A DNA stretch of 64,000 nucleotides from Plesiocystis pacifica SIR-1 (GCF_000170895.1 NZ_ABCS01000019.1:1-64000); one strand, 5' to 3'; positions 1-9,719 are shown, counted from the first letter of the stretch. Notes: a model not told the origin generated them from the letters alone. Translations and numbers: made by a program.

Positions 1-118
1 GCCTCGAATTAGGCTAAGTCCTCGAAACCATTGAATTCAGCGAGGTGGATCGGCGCGTGCTTTCGAAGGGGCCGTCGCCAGCGAGCGACGCAACAGCAGA
101 CCACAAAGAGAAACGACC

Positions 119-535
119 ATGACCAAGATCACCAGCAAGCGCACCACCATCCTCCGGACCCTCGCCACAAGCTTCGCCCTCGCCATGACCCTGCTCGCGG
201 GTGCCTCGGCCTCGGCCTCGCTCCCCGAGGGCGCCGGCGCGCTCGAGGACGTCGTCGAGAACGTCATCGAGAACATCGACGAGGCTCAGCCCGAGGGCGT
301 CGCCGTCACCCTCGACGGGACCATCAACATCAACGAGGCCAGCGCCGCGGAGCTCGAGCTGCTCCCGGGCGTGGGTCCGGCCATCGCCCAGCGCATCGTC
401 GACTACCGCGCCGACCGCCCCTTCAAGCAGCTCAACCACCTGATGCGCGTCAAGGGTGTGGGCAAGAAGACCTACCTCAAGGTCAAGCCCTACATCGCCA
501 TCGAGGGCGACACGACCCTGCGCATCGCCGGCTGA
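119..535 (+). CDS. Secreted helix-hairpin-helix (ComEA-like) protein
   Basis: A 138-residue protein. Residues 1-34 form a basic N-terminus and hydrophobic stretch ending in an Ala/Ser-rich region, which reads as a signal peptide. Residues about 62-125 hold a ComEA-type double helix-hairpin-helix: a NINEASAAELELLPGVGPA segment followed by IVDYRADRPF and a second hairpin with VKGVGKKTYLKVKPYI. In ComEA proteins this fold binds double-stranded DNA during uptake. The HHH is visible; a role in DNA binding outside the inner membrane is inferred. It has no competence neighbours, although a ComEC-like gene lies about 22 kb away in this window. A strong terminator follows. The ATG has a purine-rich stretch (aaagagaaacg) just upstream. 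Confidence 0.8.
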   Translation: MTKITSKRTTILRTLATSFALAMTLLAGASASASLPEGAGALEDVVENVIENIDEAQPEGVAVTLDGTININEASAAELELLPGVGPAIAQRIVDYRADRPFKQLNHLMRVKGVGKKTYLKVKPYIAIEGDTTLRIAG

Positions 536-570
536 GCACGAGCGGAGCAGACCCCAGCCCCAACAAAGGG

Positions 571-605
571 CGCCCCCGAGGTGACGGTTTCGGGGGCGTC
601 CGTCT
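571..605 (+). terminator. Rho-independent terminator after the HHH gene
   Basis: A perfect 9-bp stem, CGCCCCCGA (571-579) with TCGGGGGCG (590-598), has a 10-nt loop and is followed by TCCGTCTATTTT. It sits 36 nt after the HHH gene stop codon and also separates it from the convergent minus-strand operon ending at 614. Confidence 0.75.
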
Positions 606-613
606 ATTTTGGA

Positions 614-2446
614 TTAGTCGGTGTAGACCACGGTCACGGGCACGTCGTCGAGGGTCAGGATCATGGCCGGCGCCGGGCCAAAGCGCTCGCGCAGCTCGAC
701 GGTGTCGCGGACCATGTGGCGCTCGGGGAAGAGCAGAGCCGCCTTGGCCTGGCTGACGCCGCTGCGCTTCCACCCGGGCCACCGACCTTCGCGGCGGTAC
801 TGCTCGATCGCCAGGGCGTGGACGTCGTGGACGTAGACCGGCCCCGGCGGCAGGGTCTCGCCTTCGTCGAGCAAGGGGACGACGGCGTGGCCCCAGTAGC
901 CGCGGTTGAGGCCGAGCTGGGCCGCCCCGCGGGCGCCTCCGGCGAGGGGGGCGTACTGCGAGAGGTTGAAGGGGTGGCCGTGGACGCTGGCCCACGCGCT
1001 GGGGCCGAGGACGAGCAGCAGCGAGAGCGCGGGGGCGAGGGCGCGCCAGCGCTTGGGCGGGTCGGCTTCGTCGGCCTCGTCCGGGCTCGGCATCACGGCG
1101 GACCACAGCCACGACCACGCGCTCGCGGTGAGCAGGGCGAAGAAGGGGTAGGCCGTGAGCCAGTGCTTGGTGCCGCCGAAGATGGGGATGTTCGGCAGGC
1201 TGATGAGCACGAGGGGGAAGGCGGCCAGGCCCACGAACAAAAGGCCGGCCTCGCTCGAGTCGAGGGCGCCGCCGGTCGGTAGGGGCCGCAGCCAGCTGGG
1301 GGTCGTCTCGGGCTCCCGCAGGTCTGGTTCGTGGGTGAAGGCGCGGCGCAGCACCACGCCAGCGCCGATCGCCGTCAGCACCAAGAGCACGCTCGGCACG
1401 GTCGCCCAGGTCATCACCCAGGGGTAGGCGACCGGCAGGGGCGGGCGGTTGTAGTTCCGCCCGAAGAACTCCATGTTGTAGTAGCTGTGCTCGCTGTGGA
1501 AGGCGAAGTACTCGGCGACGCGCGCGAAGGTGTCGTGCCACAGCCACGGCCACAGCGCGACGGCGACGAGCGGCCCGATCACGGCCATGGCCCACAGCGG
1601 CAGCGGGGCGATCTGAGCCAGGCGCGGGCGCTCCCCGGTCTTCCACCAGCGCAGGCCCAGGCACAGCCACAGGTGCGCGGCGAGCAGCGGGCCGAGGAAC
1701 AGGGCGTTGTGCTTGACGGCGATCGCTACGCCCAGGAGCGGACCCAGGGCCAGGCCCCAGCGCCAGTCCCTCAGCGCGCGCAGCCAGGCCAGGGCGACGA
1801 CGAGGGTCATGGTCGCGATGGGCACGTCGAAGGCGTGCAAGCTGGCGTGGAACAGCACCCGGGGCAAGAGCGCGAAGGCGCCAGCGGCGAGCAGGCCGGC
1901 GCTCGTGCCCCCGAGGCGATGACCGCCCAGATAGAGCAGGGCGACGGCCAGGGCCGCCATCAGCATGGCCGGCAGGCGCATGGCCGCGCCTTCGCGAAGT
2001 ATGGGGATGCGCCCGCCCTCGACGGCCGCGAGCTCGCGCTTCCAGGCGACCTTGCGCCGAGCTTTCTTGCTCTTTCCGGCGGCCGCGAGCTCGCGCTCGA
2101 GGGCCTCGGCGATGGCTGGATCCGGCGGCTTGGCCAGCAGCCGCGCCGAGGCGCCGCCGGCCAGCTTCATGAGCGCCGGGTGCTCGTGGTTGATCGCAAA
2201 GTAGCGGTCGCGGACCTTGGCCTCGTTGGCCTTCCCAGGCTCGCGCGCCGCCCGGGCCAGCCACGCGCCGTAGTGCCGCGAGGCCTCGAAGTAGATGCCC
2301 TCGTCGCGGACGTAGCCCACGTTCGCCTCGCTGCCGAGCAGGGTCATCAAGGTCAGCACGGCCAGCAGCGCCGCGACCAGGGCGGGGCTGCGCAACACGG
2401 CTCGGGCCGGTGCGCGGGCGCGGGACTCCTCGGCGGCCTCGCTCAT
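614..2446 (-). CDS. GT39-like polyprenol-dependent glycosyltransferase (membrane)
   Basis: A 610-residue multi-spanning membrane protein. After a first hydrophobic segment (about residues 17-37) comes an acidic RDEGIYFEASRHYGAWL loop, the place where GT-C enzymes of the GT39/ArnT/PMT type carry their catalytic Asp/Glu. At least eight further hydrophobic segments follow, including one around KHNALFLGPLLAAHLWL. Such enzymes move a sugar from a polyprenyl-phosphate donor to an extracytoplasmic acceptor. The start ATG overlaps the previous gene's stop (ATGA), and it is the last gene of a five-gene operon whose first product is a polyprenol-phosphate sugar synthase, its probable donor maker. The acceptor is unknown. 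Confidence 0.75.
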   Translation of the reverse strand: MSEAAEESRARAPARAVLRSPALVAALLAVLTLMTLLGSEANVGYVRDEGIYFEASRHYGAWLARAAREPGKANEAKVRDRYFAINHEHPALMKLAGGASARLLAKPPDPAIAEALERELAAAGKSKKARRKVAWKRELAAVEGGRIPILREGAAMRLPAMLMAALAVALLYLGGHRLGGTSAGLLAAGAFALLPRVLFHASLHAFDVPIATMTLVVALAWLRALRDWRWGLALGPLLGVAIAVKHNALFLGPLLAAHLWLCLGLRWWKTGERPRLAQIAPLPLWAMAVIGPLVAVALWPWLWHDTFARVAEYFAFHSEHSYYNMEFFGRNYNRPPLPVAYPWVMTWATVPSVLLVLTAIGAGVVLRRAFTHEPDLREPETTPSWLRPLPTGGALDSSEAGLLFVGLAAFPLVLISLPNIPIFGGTKHWLTAYPFFALLTASAWSWLWSAVMPSPDEADEADPPKRWRALAPALSLLLVLGPSAWASVHGHPFNLSQYAPLAGGARGAAQLGLNRGYWGHAVVPLLDEGETLPPGPVYVHDVHALAIEQYRREGRWPGWKRSGVSQAKAALLFPERHMVRDTVELRERFGPAPAMILTLDDVPVTVVYTD

Positions 2447-3351
2447 TGGGTCGCCTCCATGAGCCCGCGGACCTCGACGCAGATCGCATTGGTCGGGCTG
2501 TTGCGGTGCCCGTCGCGCTGCCAGGTCCCGGCGGCGCTCAAGCGCACGCGCAGCTCGAGCGCGTGGGTCCCGGGCTCGGTCGCGAGGGCGAGGGCGGCCC
2601 AGCCCTGGTCGTCGGTGAACAGCCAGCGGGCCGCGAGGGCGCCGTCGATCCACAGCTCGAGCTCGGCCGCGCCGTCGTTGCGCAGGCGGGCGTTGAAGTC
2701 GCCAAAGCCAAGGTGCCCGCGGAGGCGATCGCCGAGCTCGACGGCGCCCAGAGACACCTTCGCCTGCACCCCGCTGTCGAGCTCCACGGCCAGGCAGCGC
2801 CGCGGCCGGTAGTCGACCTCGACCTCGCGGACCCGCAGCCCGCCCTCCTTGCAGCGCCAGCTCAGCCCGGACTGGCTGCGGCACTTCCCCGAGGGGCTGG
2901 CCACGGCCGCGTCGGGCAGGGCGTCGAGCAGGTCGAAGGTCTCCGCGCCCGCGCTGGGGTTGGCGAAGGCGTGCAGGCGAAGGGCGCCGAAGCGGTGGAC
3001 GGCCTCGGCCTCGGGCGCGGCCATGCCCTCGAGCTCGGGGTGGGTGCGCGCGGTCCAGGGGCTGCGGCGGCCGGGGGCGAGGATCCAAAAGCGCTGCTGG
3101 CCGCGCAGATCGGGGAGCCCCTCGAGCGCGCGGGCGGCCTCGGCCGGGAGCTCCATGGCCGCGCGCGCGGCCAGCCAGTCCTCGGACACGAGCACGGCCT
3201 CTCCGGGGTGCTCGGCCACGAACGCCGCGGCGGCCTCCCAGTCCTCGTCGGACACGCGCTCGCGGTAGACCAAGGCGCTCGCGACCAGCTCGACGAGGCC
3301 CAGGGTCAGGACCGCGAGGAGCAAGACGAGGGGCAGGCGCTTCGCGTTCAC
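2443..3351 (-). CDS. Membrane-anchored protein with C-terminal beta-sandwich-like domain
   Basis: A 302-residue protein, not recognised as a named family. Residues 5-25 form one strong N-terminal membrane segment. The rest has no further membrane segment and should lie outside the cytoplasm. From about residue 205 to the end it is rich in alternating hydrophobic strands (GDFNARLRNDGAAELELW and following), with an aromatic- and acid-rich pattern like carbohydrate-binding jelly-roll modules; that is inference. Residues 155-170 contain two cysteines. The start is GTG; its first bases overlap the stop of the upstream gene (GTGA), and its own stop overlaps the next gene (ATGA), so translation is coupled. 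Likely an accessory subunit of the glycan operon. Confidence 0.6.
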   Translation of the reverse strand: MNAKRLPLVLLLAVLTLGLVELVASALVYRERVSDEDWEAAAAFVAEHPGEAVLVSEDWLAARAAMELPAEAARALEGLPDLRGQQRFWILAPGRRSPWTARTHPELEGMAAPEAEAVHRFGALRLHAFANPSAGAETFDLLDALPDAAVASPSGKCRSQSGLSWRCKEGGLRVREVEVDYRPRRCLAVELDSGVQAKVSLGAVELGDRLRGHLGFGDFNARLRNDGAAELELWIDGALAARWLFTDDQGWAALALATEPGTHALELRVRLSAAGTWQRDGHRNSPTNAICVEVRGLMEATQ

Positions 3352-6152
3352 GGCGAGGCCTCCGCTGCGGCCGCGGGATCGAGCTCGAGGTTGAGGCCCA
3401 GCCGGGGGCGTCGCTTGCCGTCGAGGGTGTCGGTGATGCGCAGCACCGCGGCCTGCCCGGCGAGGGCGCCGGTGTCGAGGGTCAGCGGGACCTGCTGGGG
3501 CCGAACGGGCACGTTGATCGTGGCGAGGGTGGTCCAGGCCTCGGGCGCGTCGGCGGGCCGAGCCTCGATGACCAGGGTGTGGCGCGCGTAGCCGCGGCGC
3601 TGCTTGGCCTGGTCGTCGTCGAGGCCGTACCAGCCGCGCAAGCTCGCCGGCATGGTCTCGAGCTCGAGCTCGAGCTGCGCGGGGGCGTCGACGCGGGGGC
3701 GCATGAGCACGGCCGGGCGGATCAGCATGGCGGTCTTGACCGGCCCCGCCTCGACGCGGGTCGCCTCGCGGATCGTCCCCGCCTCGAGCCGACCCAGGGC
3801 CGTGCTGGCCTCGCGCCCGCGGGCCTCGAACCAGCGCTGCCCGGCGAGGCCGAGGACCGTGGCGAGGGCGAGGGCGACCACGGCCGGGTGGGCGAGGGCC
3901 TCGACCAGCTGCTCGGGGGGTTCTCGGAGGGAGGTGGCGCGCTCGGGCCAGGCGAGGGCCCCGAGGGCGATCAGCAAGGTCAGCGCGGACAGCAGCTCGG
4001 CGATGGCCTCGACGCGGTCGCGGCCCTGGTAGCGCAGCTCGAGGGTCGCGCCGTCGGGGGTGTTGGCGGGCACGCGCGCGGCGATCAGGGTGGGCTCGCT
4101 GCCGTCGTCGCCCCCGGCCTTGCCGCCGCGCAGGGCCCCGGCGCGGCGCTCTCGTGGTGTCGCCGAGGGCCCGTCGCCGCGCACCGGGAGCTCGAACCAC
4201 TCGAGGGGCTCGCCGTCGAGGCTCAGCTGCCAGCGCGGGTAGCCGGCGATGGCGAACACGAGCAGGCGATCGTCGAGGTCTTCGCCGCGCAGCTGCGCCC
4301 GGACCAAGCCCGCGCGCAGATCGGCCTCGAGCAGCTCGACGCTGTCTGCGTTCACACCCTCGCCGCGCAGTTGCACGAGGGGCCAGGGCGCGGCCCGAGC
4401 TCGCTCGCGCACGCTGATGGCCCCGAAGCGGGCGAGCTCCCCCCGGCGGGGGCGCGCCTCCTGCCCAGGCTGCGGCCGCGCCTTGCGACGCACCAGGTAG
4501 CGGACCCCGAGGGCGTCGAGGAGCTCGCGCTGGCTGCTCTCGGGCTTGTGCACGAAGTTGTCCCCGGGCGTGAAGCCAAACTTGTACTGCGGCGTGCCCG
4601 TCCACACCGGCGCGTCCATGGCCCAGTGGCTGTTGCGCGGGGCGTCGACGGCGATGCGGTAGTCGGCCTCGCGCTCGGCCCAACGCTCGGCGGCCCAGGC
4701 CGTGAAGGCCTCGTAGTCCGCGTCGAGCTCGGGGTCTCGGGGGTCGCGCTGGACCTGGACCTGCCCGACCTCGAACTCGGCGAGGGCGGCCCGGCTGTGG
4801 CTCAGCGCGTAGCCGCCCGCGACCAGCCCACTGATTCCGGCGGCCAGACCGGCGAGGGCCAGGCCGGCGCGCTTCCACGTGGGCAAGGCGTCGTCGCGGG
4901 CCCGGTCGATCCAGGCCCAGGCCCAGGCCACCGCCGCGCTGATCGCCAGGCCCGCGCACAGGTAGAGGCCCGGCTTGGCGCCGATCAAAAAGCGCTGGTA
5001 CTGGATGTGGGTGAAGCCCTCGCTCAGGCGATCGAGGCGCAGCTCCCAGAACACGTCGCTGCTGGCGAGCAGCCACTGGCCCACGGAGAACAGGGCGACG
5101 AAGCGGCCGACCTTGCCGACGCCGAGGCAGGCCAGGGCGATGCCGGCGATGGCCGCGTAGCCGACGGCGGCGGGCATGCGCTGGGCGAACTGGCCGTCGC
5201 GGAGCCAGCCGGTCATGGCCTCGAAGGAGGCGAACAACCACCCGTAGCTGGCCATCCACGCCCGATTTTGGAGCATCGGCACCCACCACCAGGCGGCGAT
5301 CAGCGCGGCCGCGAGGCCCACGAGGGCGCAGCGGCCCAGGCCCTCGCGCCAGTGCGCCGGCGCTCGGGGCAGGGCGGTCACGAGCAGCGCGCCCACGCCG
5401 AGCAGCAAGGTGGGCAGGGCGATGGGGTGGGCGAGCAAGGCCGCGCCCACGGTCAGGGCCGCGAGCGCCGTGCTGCGGGTGATCACGGCGCTCGGCGGGC
5501 TGATCTCGTCGCCGTCTGGGTTGGCGGCAGACTCCCCAAAGCCGAGGGCGCGGAGCAGCTCGCCCAGGCCCAGCCACGCCAGGCTCGTCGCCAGCGCCTG
5601 GGGCCACACGCCAAAGTAGACCGTGTACATCCACCCGCCCTCGCGGGTGAAGCCGGGGTCGGCGAGGATCAGCGCCGCCGCGATCAGCCCGGGCCACGGG
5701 CCCAGGCCAAACAGCCGACCCACGCGCAAGAGCACGAGGCCCTGGGCGGCGAACACCACCGTGAAGCCGAGGGCGTAGGCGGCGGGCCAGTCGAGCAGGC
5801 CGAGGCTCAGGTGGTGGACGGCGATGATCAGCAGGTCGCCCAGCTGCGGGTAGAGGTCGCCCAGGGGGAAGCCAAAGAACCACGTCGGCTCCCAGCCCGA
5901 GAGCGAGGCCGAGCTGCCCAGGCGCTGGGCGGTGAGCACGATCCGGGTCAGGTGCACGGTGTGGTCGGCCGACAGCGGCATGGAGCCCGCGGGCACGGGC
6001 CACAGCAGCCACATGGCGAAGCCGAGCACGGCGAGCACGGGCGCGGCTCGAGCCAGCCGGGCCAGCCAGCGCGCGCGCGCGGAGTCCTCGGCGCCCGGGC
6101 CGTCGGCCTGTGGGCGCGCGGGCGGGGCGTCGCGATCAGCGGCGGGGCTCAC
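3348..6152 (-). CDS. Large YfhO-like / GT-C-type membrane protein
   Basis: A 934-residue polytopic protein. Residues about 36-55 and at least ten later segments up to about 460 are hydrophobic. The first loop holds ADHTVHLTRIVLTAQRLG, in the position where GT-C proteins carry catalytic acids. After about residue 460 a long extracytoplasmic part contains FAIAGYPRWQLSLDGEPLEW, resembling the YfhO signature (YPGW..DG), then two more membrane segments (about 735-775) and a C-terminal beta-rich domain of about 140 residues. YfhO-family proteins help glycosylate lipid-linked cell-wall polymers. The start is GTG and overlaps the methyltransferase gene by 17 nt; its stop overlaps the next gene by four. 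The exact sugar is unknown. Confidence 0.65.
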   Translation of the reverse strand: MSPAADRDAPPARPQADGPGAEDSARARWLARLARAAPVLAVLGFAMWLLWPVPAGSMPLSADHTVHLTRIVLTAQRLGSSASLSGWEPTWFFGFPLGDLYPQLGDLLIIAVHHLSLGLLDWPAAYALGFTVVFAAQGLVLLRVGRLFGLGPWPGLIAAALILADPGFTREGGWMYTVYFGVWPQALATSLAWLGLGELLRALGFGESAANPDGDEISPPSAVITRSTALAALTVGAALLAHPIALPTLLLGVGALLVTALPRAPAHWREGLGRCALVGLAAALIAAWWWVPMLQNRAWMASYGWLFASFEAMTGWLRDGQFAQRMPAAVGYAAIAGIALACLGVGKVGRFVALFSVGQWLLASSDVFWELRLDRLSEGFTHIQYQRFLIGAKPGLYLCAGLAISAAVAWAWAWIDRARDDALPTWKRAGLALAGLAAGISGLVAGGYALSHSRAALAEFEVGQVQVQRDPRDPELDADYEAFTAWAAERWAEREADYRIAVDAPRNSHWAMDAPVWTGTPQYKFGFTPGDNFVHKPESSQRELLDALGVRYLVRRKARPQPGQEARPRRGELARFGAISVRERARAAPWPLVQLRGEGVNADSVELLEADLRAGLVRAQLRGEDLDDRLLVFAIAGYPRWQLSLDGEPLEWFELPVRGDGPSATPRERRAGALRGGKAGGDDGSEPTLIAARVPANTPDGATLELRYQGRDRVEAIAELLSALTLLIALGALAWPERATSLREPPEQLVEALAHPAVVALALATVLGLAGQRWFEARGREASTALGRLEAGTIREATRVEAGPVKTAMLIRPAVLMRPRVDAPAQLELELETMPASLRGWYGLDDDQAKQRRGYARHTLVIEARPADAPEAWTTLATINVPVRPQQVPLTLDTGALAGQAAVLRITDTLDGKRRPRLGLNLELDPAAAAEASP

Positions 6153-6744
6153 CCAGGATCACCGTCCAGGGCAAGGGCTTGCGCATGGCCGCGATGCGCA
6201 GGTGCCGGCTGGCCAGGGCCTCGAGGTCGCGGCGCGAGAAGTGCTGGATGTGGCCCGGGGTGTTGCCGAGGTCGCGCAGGTACTTGCCCCGGGCGACGTT
6301 CATGGCCCGCCACACGGGCTCCCAGGGCGTCGACAGCAGCACCTTGCCCCGGGCCACGCGTGCGACCTCGGCGAGCGCCGCCGAGGGGTCGTCGACGTGC
6401 TCGAGGACCTCGCAGCAGACCACGACGTCGAAGCTGTCGGTGGCGTAGGGCAGGTCGAAGATCGAGGCCTGGGCGGTCTCGATGCGCGGGTCGAGGCCCG
6501 GGCTGATGGTGTCGAGGGACAGGTCCGTGGCCACGTAGCGCGCGGGCGCGGGGGCGTTGGTCACGAGGTGGTTGGCGAGCTTGCCCTCGCCGCAGCCGAC
6601 CTCGAGGACCTGCTTGCCGCCGGGGTGGGCGAGGACGAAGAGCTCGTTGACGGCGTCGAGGAAGCCCGACACCAGCGCGCGCGCGATGGGGTTGTTCGAC
6701 GCGTACTTGTCCTCGAAATTGCCGACGACGTTCTCGGTGGTCAC
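6136..6744 (-). CDS. Class I SAM-dependent methyltransferase
   Basis: A 202-residue cytoplasmic enzyme of the Methyltransf_11 type. Motif I is VLEVGCGEGKLANHL (about residues 46-60), the acidic end of strand beta2 is YVATDLSL, and motif IV is FDVVVCCEVLEHVDDP. The start is GTG, overlapping the stop of the GT2 gene (GTGA). Because it sits between a polyprenol-phosphate glycosyltransferase and GT-C-type membrane proteins, the substrate is probably a lipid-linked or nucleotide sugar. Ubiquinone-type methylation is an alternative that the context makes less likely. Confidence 0.8.
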   Translation of the reverse strand: MTTENVVGNFEDKYASNNPIARALVSGFLDAVNELFVLAHPGGKQVLEVGCGEGKLANHLVTNAPAPARYVATDLSLDTISPGLDPRIETAQASIFDLPYATDSFDVVVCCEVLEHVDDPSAALAEVARVARGKVLLSTPWEPVWRAMNVARGKYLRDLGNTPGHIQHFSRRDLEALASRHLRIAAMRKPLPWTVILGEPRR

Positions 6745-7841
6745 GCGGGCGCCTCCTTCGCTTTTGCTTCGTTGGAGGAGTCCGCAGCCGTCCAGCTCGC
6801 CGCCCCCGTCGAGCGCACGCCCTCGACGGGCTCGCCCCGGTCGTGGGCGGCCCGGGCCAGGTCCGCGTCGAGCCGGCGGACCCGCGAGAGCAGCTCCTCG
6901 TTGAGCCGGCGGTTGGTCGCCAGCAGGTCCCCGAGCAGCGCCATCAACCCGACGATGAACGCGAGCACGACCGCGCCCACGCCGACTTGCAGGCTCTGGA
7001 TGTGCCCGGACACGTCGGGGTCTTGGAAGTAGAAGAACAAGAAGCGGCCGCCCAGGCTCAGGCCAAAGAGCATCAGGACGATCGCCATGAAGCCGAAGGT
7101 CTGCACCGGCCAGTACATCCCGTAGGCGCGGAAGATCACCGGGCCGTTGCGGCGCAGGTACTCGGGGATCGACGAGAACAGCCGCGACTCCCGGGTCTTG
7201 GGGTTGGTGAGGATCTTGACGTTCTCGACGACCAGCCCGGCGTTGCCTGCCTGGATCATGGTCTCGAGGGTGTAGGTGAAGTTGTTGTGGACAAAGAGGG
7301 TCGACAGGGCCTTGCGGTTCATCGCCCGAAAGCCCGAGGTCGAGTCGGTCACGGCCGTGCCCGAGGCGCGCCGGACCAGGGCCGAGCCCCAGCGCTGGAG
7401 CACGCGCTTGACCCACGAAAAGTGGGCGATGGTGTCGGTCTGGCGATCGCCGACGGTGATGTCGGCCCGCCCGGCGAGCACGGGCTCGACCAGGCCGGCG
7501 ATGTCGCTGCCCTTGTACTGGTTGTCGGCGTCGGTGTTGACGACGACGTCGGCGCCCAGGCGCAGGCAGGCGTCGAGGCCGGCCATGTGCGCCGCGGCCA
7601 GGCCCCGGTTGCGAGGGAAGCGGACGATGTGGTGCACGCCGATCTCGGCCGCGACCTCGGAGGTCCCGTCGCGGCTGCCGTCGTCGATGATCAGCACCTC
7701 GATGCTGCCCACCCCGGGGATCGAGCGCGGCAGATCGTCAAAGGTCCCGGGCAGGTGCTCGCGCTCGTTGAGGCACGGGATCTGGATGATCAGCTTGGGC
7801 CCGCGGGGCTCGGCGGGCCGCTCTCGGGTCGGCGGGGTCAT
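6741..7841 (-). CDS. GT2 glycosyltransferase (polyprenol-phosphate sugar synthase type)
   Basis: A 366-residue protein. Residues about 16-240 are a GT-A fold of family 2: LIIQIPCLNEREHLPGTF at the start, IDDGSRDGT, a TDADNQY metal-binding DxD, and a SGFRAMNRKAL acceptor-loop region. Two hydrophobic segments follow (about 255-278 and 295-318), then a polar tail with coiled-coil character. This matches DPM1/GtrB-like enzymes, which transfer a sugar from a nucleotide donor to polyprenyl phosphate at the inner membrane. It is the first gene of the minus-strand operon. An 87-bp gap separates it from the divergent plus-strand operon, so promoters for both probably lie in 7842-7928. Confidence 0.85.
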   Translation of the reverse strand: MTPPTRERPAEPRGPKLIIQIPCLNEREHLPGTFDDLPRSIPGVGSIEVLIIDDGSRDGTSEVAAEIGVHHIVRFPRNRGLAAAHMAGLDACLRLGADVVVNTDADNQYKGSDIAGLVEPVLAGRADITVGDRQTDTIAHFSWVKRVLQRWGSALVRRASGTAVTDSTSGFRAMNRKALSTLFVHNNFTYTLETMIQAGNAGLVVENVKILTNPKTRESRLFSSIPEYLRRNGPVIFRAYGMYWPVQTFGFMAIVLMLFGLSLGGRFLFFYFQDPDVSGHIQSLQVGVGAVVLAFIVGLMALLGDLLATNRRLNEELLSRVRRLDADLARAAHDRGEPVEGVRSTGAASWTAADSSNEAKAKEAPA

Positions 7842-7928
7842 GCGCGGGTGCGTGCAGATCACTAACACTTTTGCGCCCAGGACGCTCGCGCTCCCCCGCG
7901 CCCCGCGGCGTACTACCATGCACGGCCC

Positions 7929-9719
7929 ATGGCGGACGCCGAGCGAGCGCGGGAGGACCGGAGTCGGCGACGGTGGACGTCGCGGCGGCCCCCGTGGACC
8001 GCGCTGGCGCTGCTGGGTGTCCTCGCCCTCGCTTACCTGCTGCACCTGCGCGAGTGGCTGTTTTTGTGCGACGACGCCTTCATCAGCTTCCGCTACGCCC
8101 GCAACCTCGGCGAGCAGGGGGCGCTGGTCTACAACCTCGAGCCCCTCGAGCGGGTCGAGGGCTATACGAATTTGCTGTGGGTGCTGATCCTGGCCGCGGG
8201 CGTGGTCGTGGGCCTGAGCCCCGAGCAGCTCGCGCCCGCGCTCACGGGCCTGGCCGGGGTCGTCAGCCTGGTACTCGTCGCCTGCATCGGGGCGCAGCTG
8301 CGTCGGCGAGAGACTGGGGGCTCGGAGGAGCAGCCGCTGTTCGAGGTCGTCGATCTGCTCGCGCCGGCGCTGCTGGTGACGCTGCCCGAGTTCGTGGTCT
8401 GGGGCAGCAGCGGGCTCGAGACCGGCTTCGCGGTCGCCCTGGGGCTGGCGGCGGTGTGGGCCTGGCTCGACGGGCGGATCGTCGGCGCGGCCGCCTTCGC
8501 TGCCCTCGCGGGGCTGACCCGGCCCGACGCGCTGGTGTGGATCGGCGCCTTTGGTTTGGGCTGGTTGGTGGTCGAGCTCGCGGGCTGGATCCTCGATCGC
8601 CCCGAGCCCTTCGCCGAGCGCCTGCGCGGCCTCCCGTGGGCGCGCGTGGGCGTGGGCGCGCTGGTCTTCGTCGCGCTGCTCGGGGCGCAGCTTTGGTTTC
8701 GGCGCAGCTACTACGGCGAGTGGCTGCCCAACACCTGGGCCGTCAAGCACCACGGCGCGCTGCTGCGCGATCACTTTGGCCGGGGCTACGTGGCGTTTTG
8801 GACGGCGCGCACGGGCGTGAAGGCGGCGGTGTTGCTGGTCCCGCTGGTGCTCTTGCAGCCCAAGCTCGAGCTGCGCGCGGTGGCCCGGGCCCTCGGGACG
8901 CTGGTGCTCGTCGCTGTACCGGTGGTTGCGATGGTGGGCTACGTGTGGTCGGTGGGCGGCGACTTCATGGCGCACGGGCGCTTTTTGCTCCCGGCCACGG
9001 TCCTGAGCGCGCTGGTGCCCGGGCTGCTGCTCGCGCGGGTGTGGAGCTTCGCGCTCGAGCGCAGCGCGGGCCCGGGGCTGGCCGCGGGGGCGTGGGCCGT
9101 GGCCGCCGCGCTGCTCGTGGGCCTGAGCGCCAGCCGGATCCCTGGGCGGATCGCCGAAGACCGGGACCACGCCCACCTGCACATCGCCTACGACGCGGAC
9201 GGTCGGCCCTTGCCAGACACGCCGGGCTTCGAGGGCGTGCAGGCCATGGATCGCTTCGCGGCCGTGCGCCTGGCGGCTGGGGCTGAGCTGGCCGAGCGCG
9301 TGCCGGCGGACACCTGGATCAGCGTGGGCGCTGCCGGGGCGCTGCCCTACGCCTCGCGCTTGCCAGCGTTCGACGCCTACGGCCTCGTCGATCCGGGCGT
9401 GCTCGAGGTCGCCGAGCCGGCCACGGGCAAGCGCGCGCGGCCGGGCCACCAGCTCCACGCGCCGCTCTCGTACATGCGCAGCCGCGAGCCCGAGCTGATG
9501 TGCCACATCGGCTGGGAGGCTCCCCGGCCGCCGACGCTGCGCGACGCTCGACGCCGGGCGCGGGGGCCCTTCGCGTGGGCCTGCGTCGAGACTGGGCCGA
9601 TCGCCGATCGCCGGGCCGAGGGCGGGACCCTCGAGTCGCGCTACTACTGCTGCCTGCGCGAGCGCGGCGGCGATCCGGCCCTCGAGGCCCTCGATCCGGC
9701 CAAGCGAGGGCGGCCGTGA
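7929..9719 (+). CDS. AftB-like GT-C glycosyltransferase (membrane)
   Basis: A 596-residue polytopic membrane protein. After the first membrane segment (about residues 25-41) is the stretch CDDAFISFRYARNLGEQG, followed by LERVEGYTNLLW. This combination is typical of the arabinofuranosyltransferase-B-like GT-C family, where the DD pair is the likely catalytic site. About ten membrane segments extend to roughly residue 405, and the C-terminal 190 residues are extracytoplasmic. The ATG was chosen because it follows directly on the divergent promoter gap. The stop overlaps the next start (GTGA). Substrate unknown; donors of this family are polyprenyl-phosphate sugars. Confidence 0.75.
   Translation: MADAERAREDRSRRRWTSRRPPWTALALLGVLALAYLLHLREWLFLCDDAFISFRYARNLGEQGALVYNLEPLERVEGYTNLLWVLILAAGVVVGLSPEQLAPALTGLAGVVSLVLVACIGAQLRRRETGGSEEQPLFEVVDLLAPALLVTLPEFVVWGSSGLETGFAVALGLAAVWAWLDGRIVGAAAFAALAGLTRPDALVWIGAFGLGWLVVELAGWILDRPEPFAERLRGLPWARVGVGALVFVALLGAQLWFRRSYYGEWLPNTWAVKHHGALLRDHFGRGYVAFWTARTGVKAAVLLVPLVLLQPKLELRAVARALGTLVLVAVPVVAMVGYVWSVGGDFMAHGRFLLPATVLSALVPGLLLARVWSFALERSAGPGLAAGAWAVAAALLVGLSASRIPGRIAEDRDHAHLHIAYDADGRPLPDTPGFEGVQAMDRFAAVRLAAGAELAERVPADTWISVGAAGALPYASRLPAFDAYGLVDPGVLEVAEPATGKRARPGHQLHAPLSYMRSREPELMCHIGWEAPRPPTLRDARRRARGPFAWACVETGPIADRRAEGGTLESRYYCCLRERGGDPALEALDPAKRGRP

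Noticed and set aside
2410..6506. Very long plus-strand frames (up to 975 codons) opposite the minus-strand membrane operon
   Set aside because: Gly/Ala/Arg/Glu-rich translation without domains, antisense to genes with clear motifs and coupled starts; shadow frames of high-GC coding DNA.
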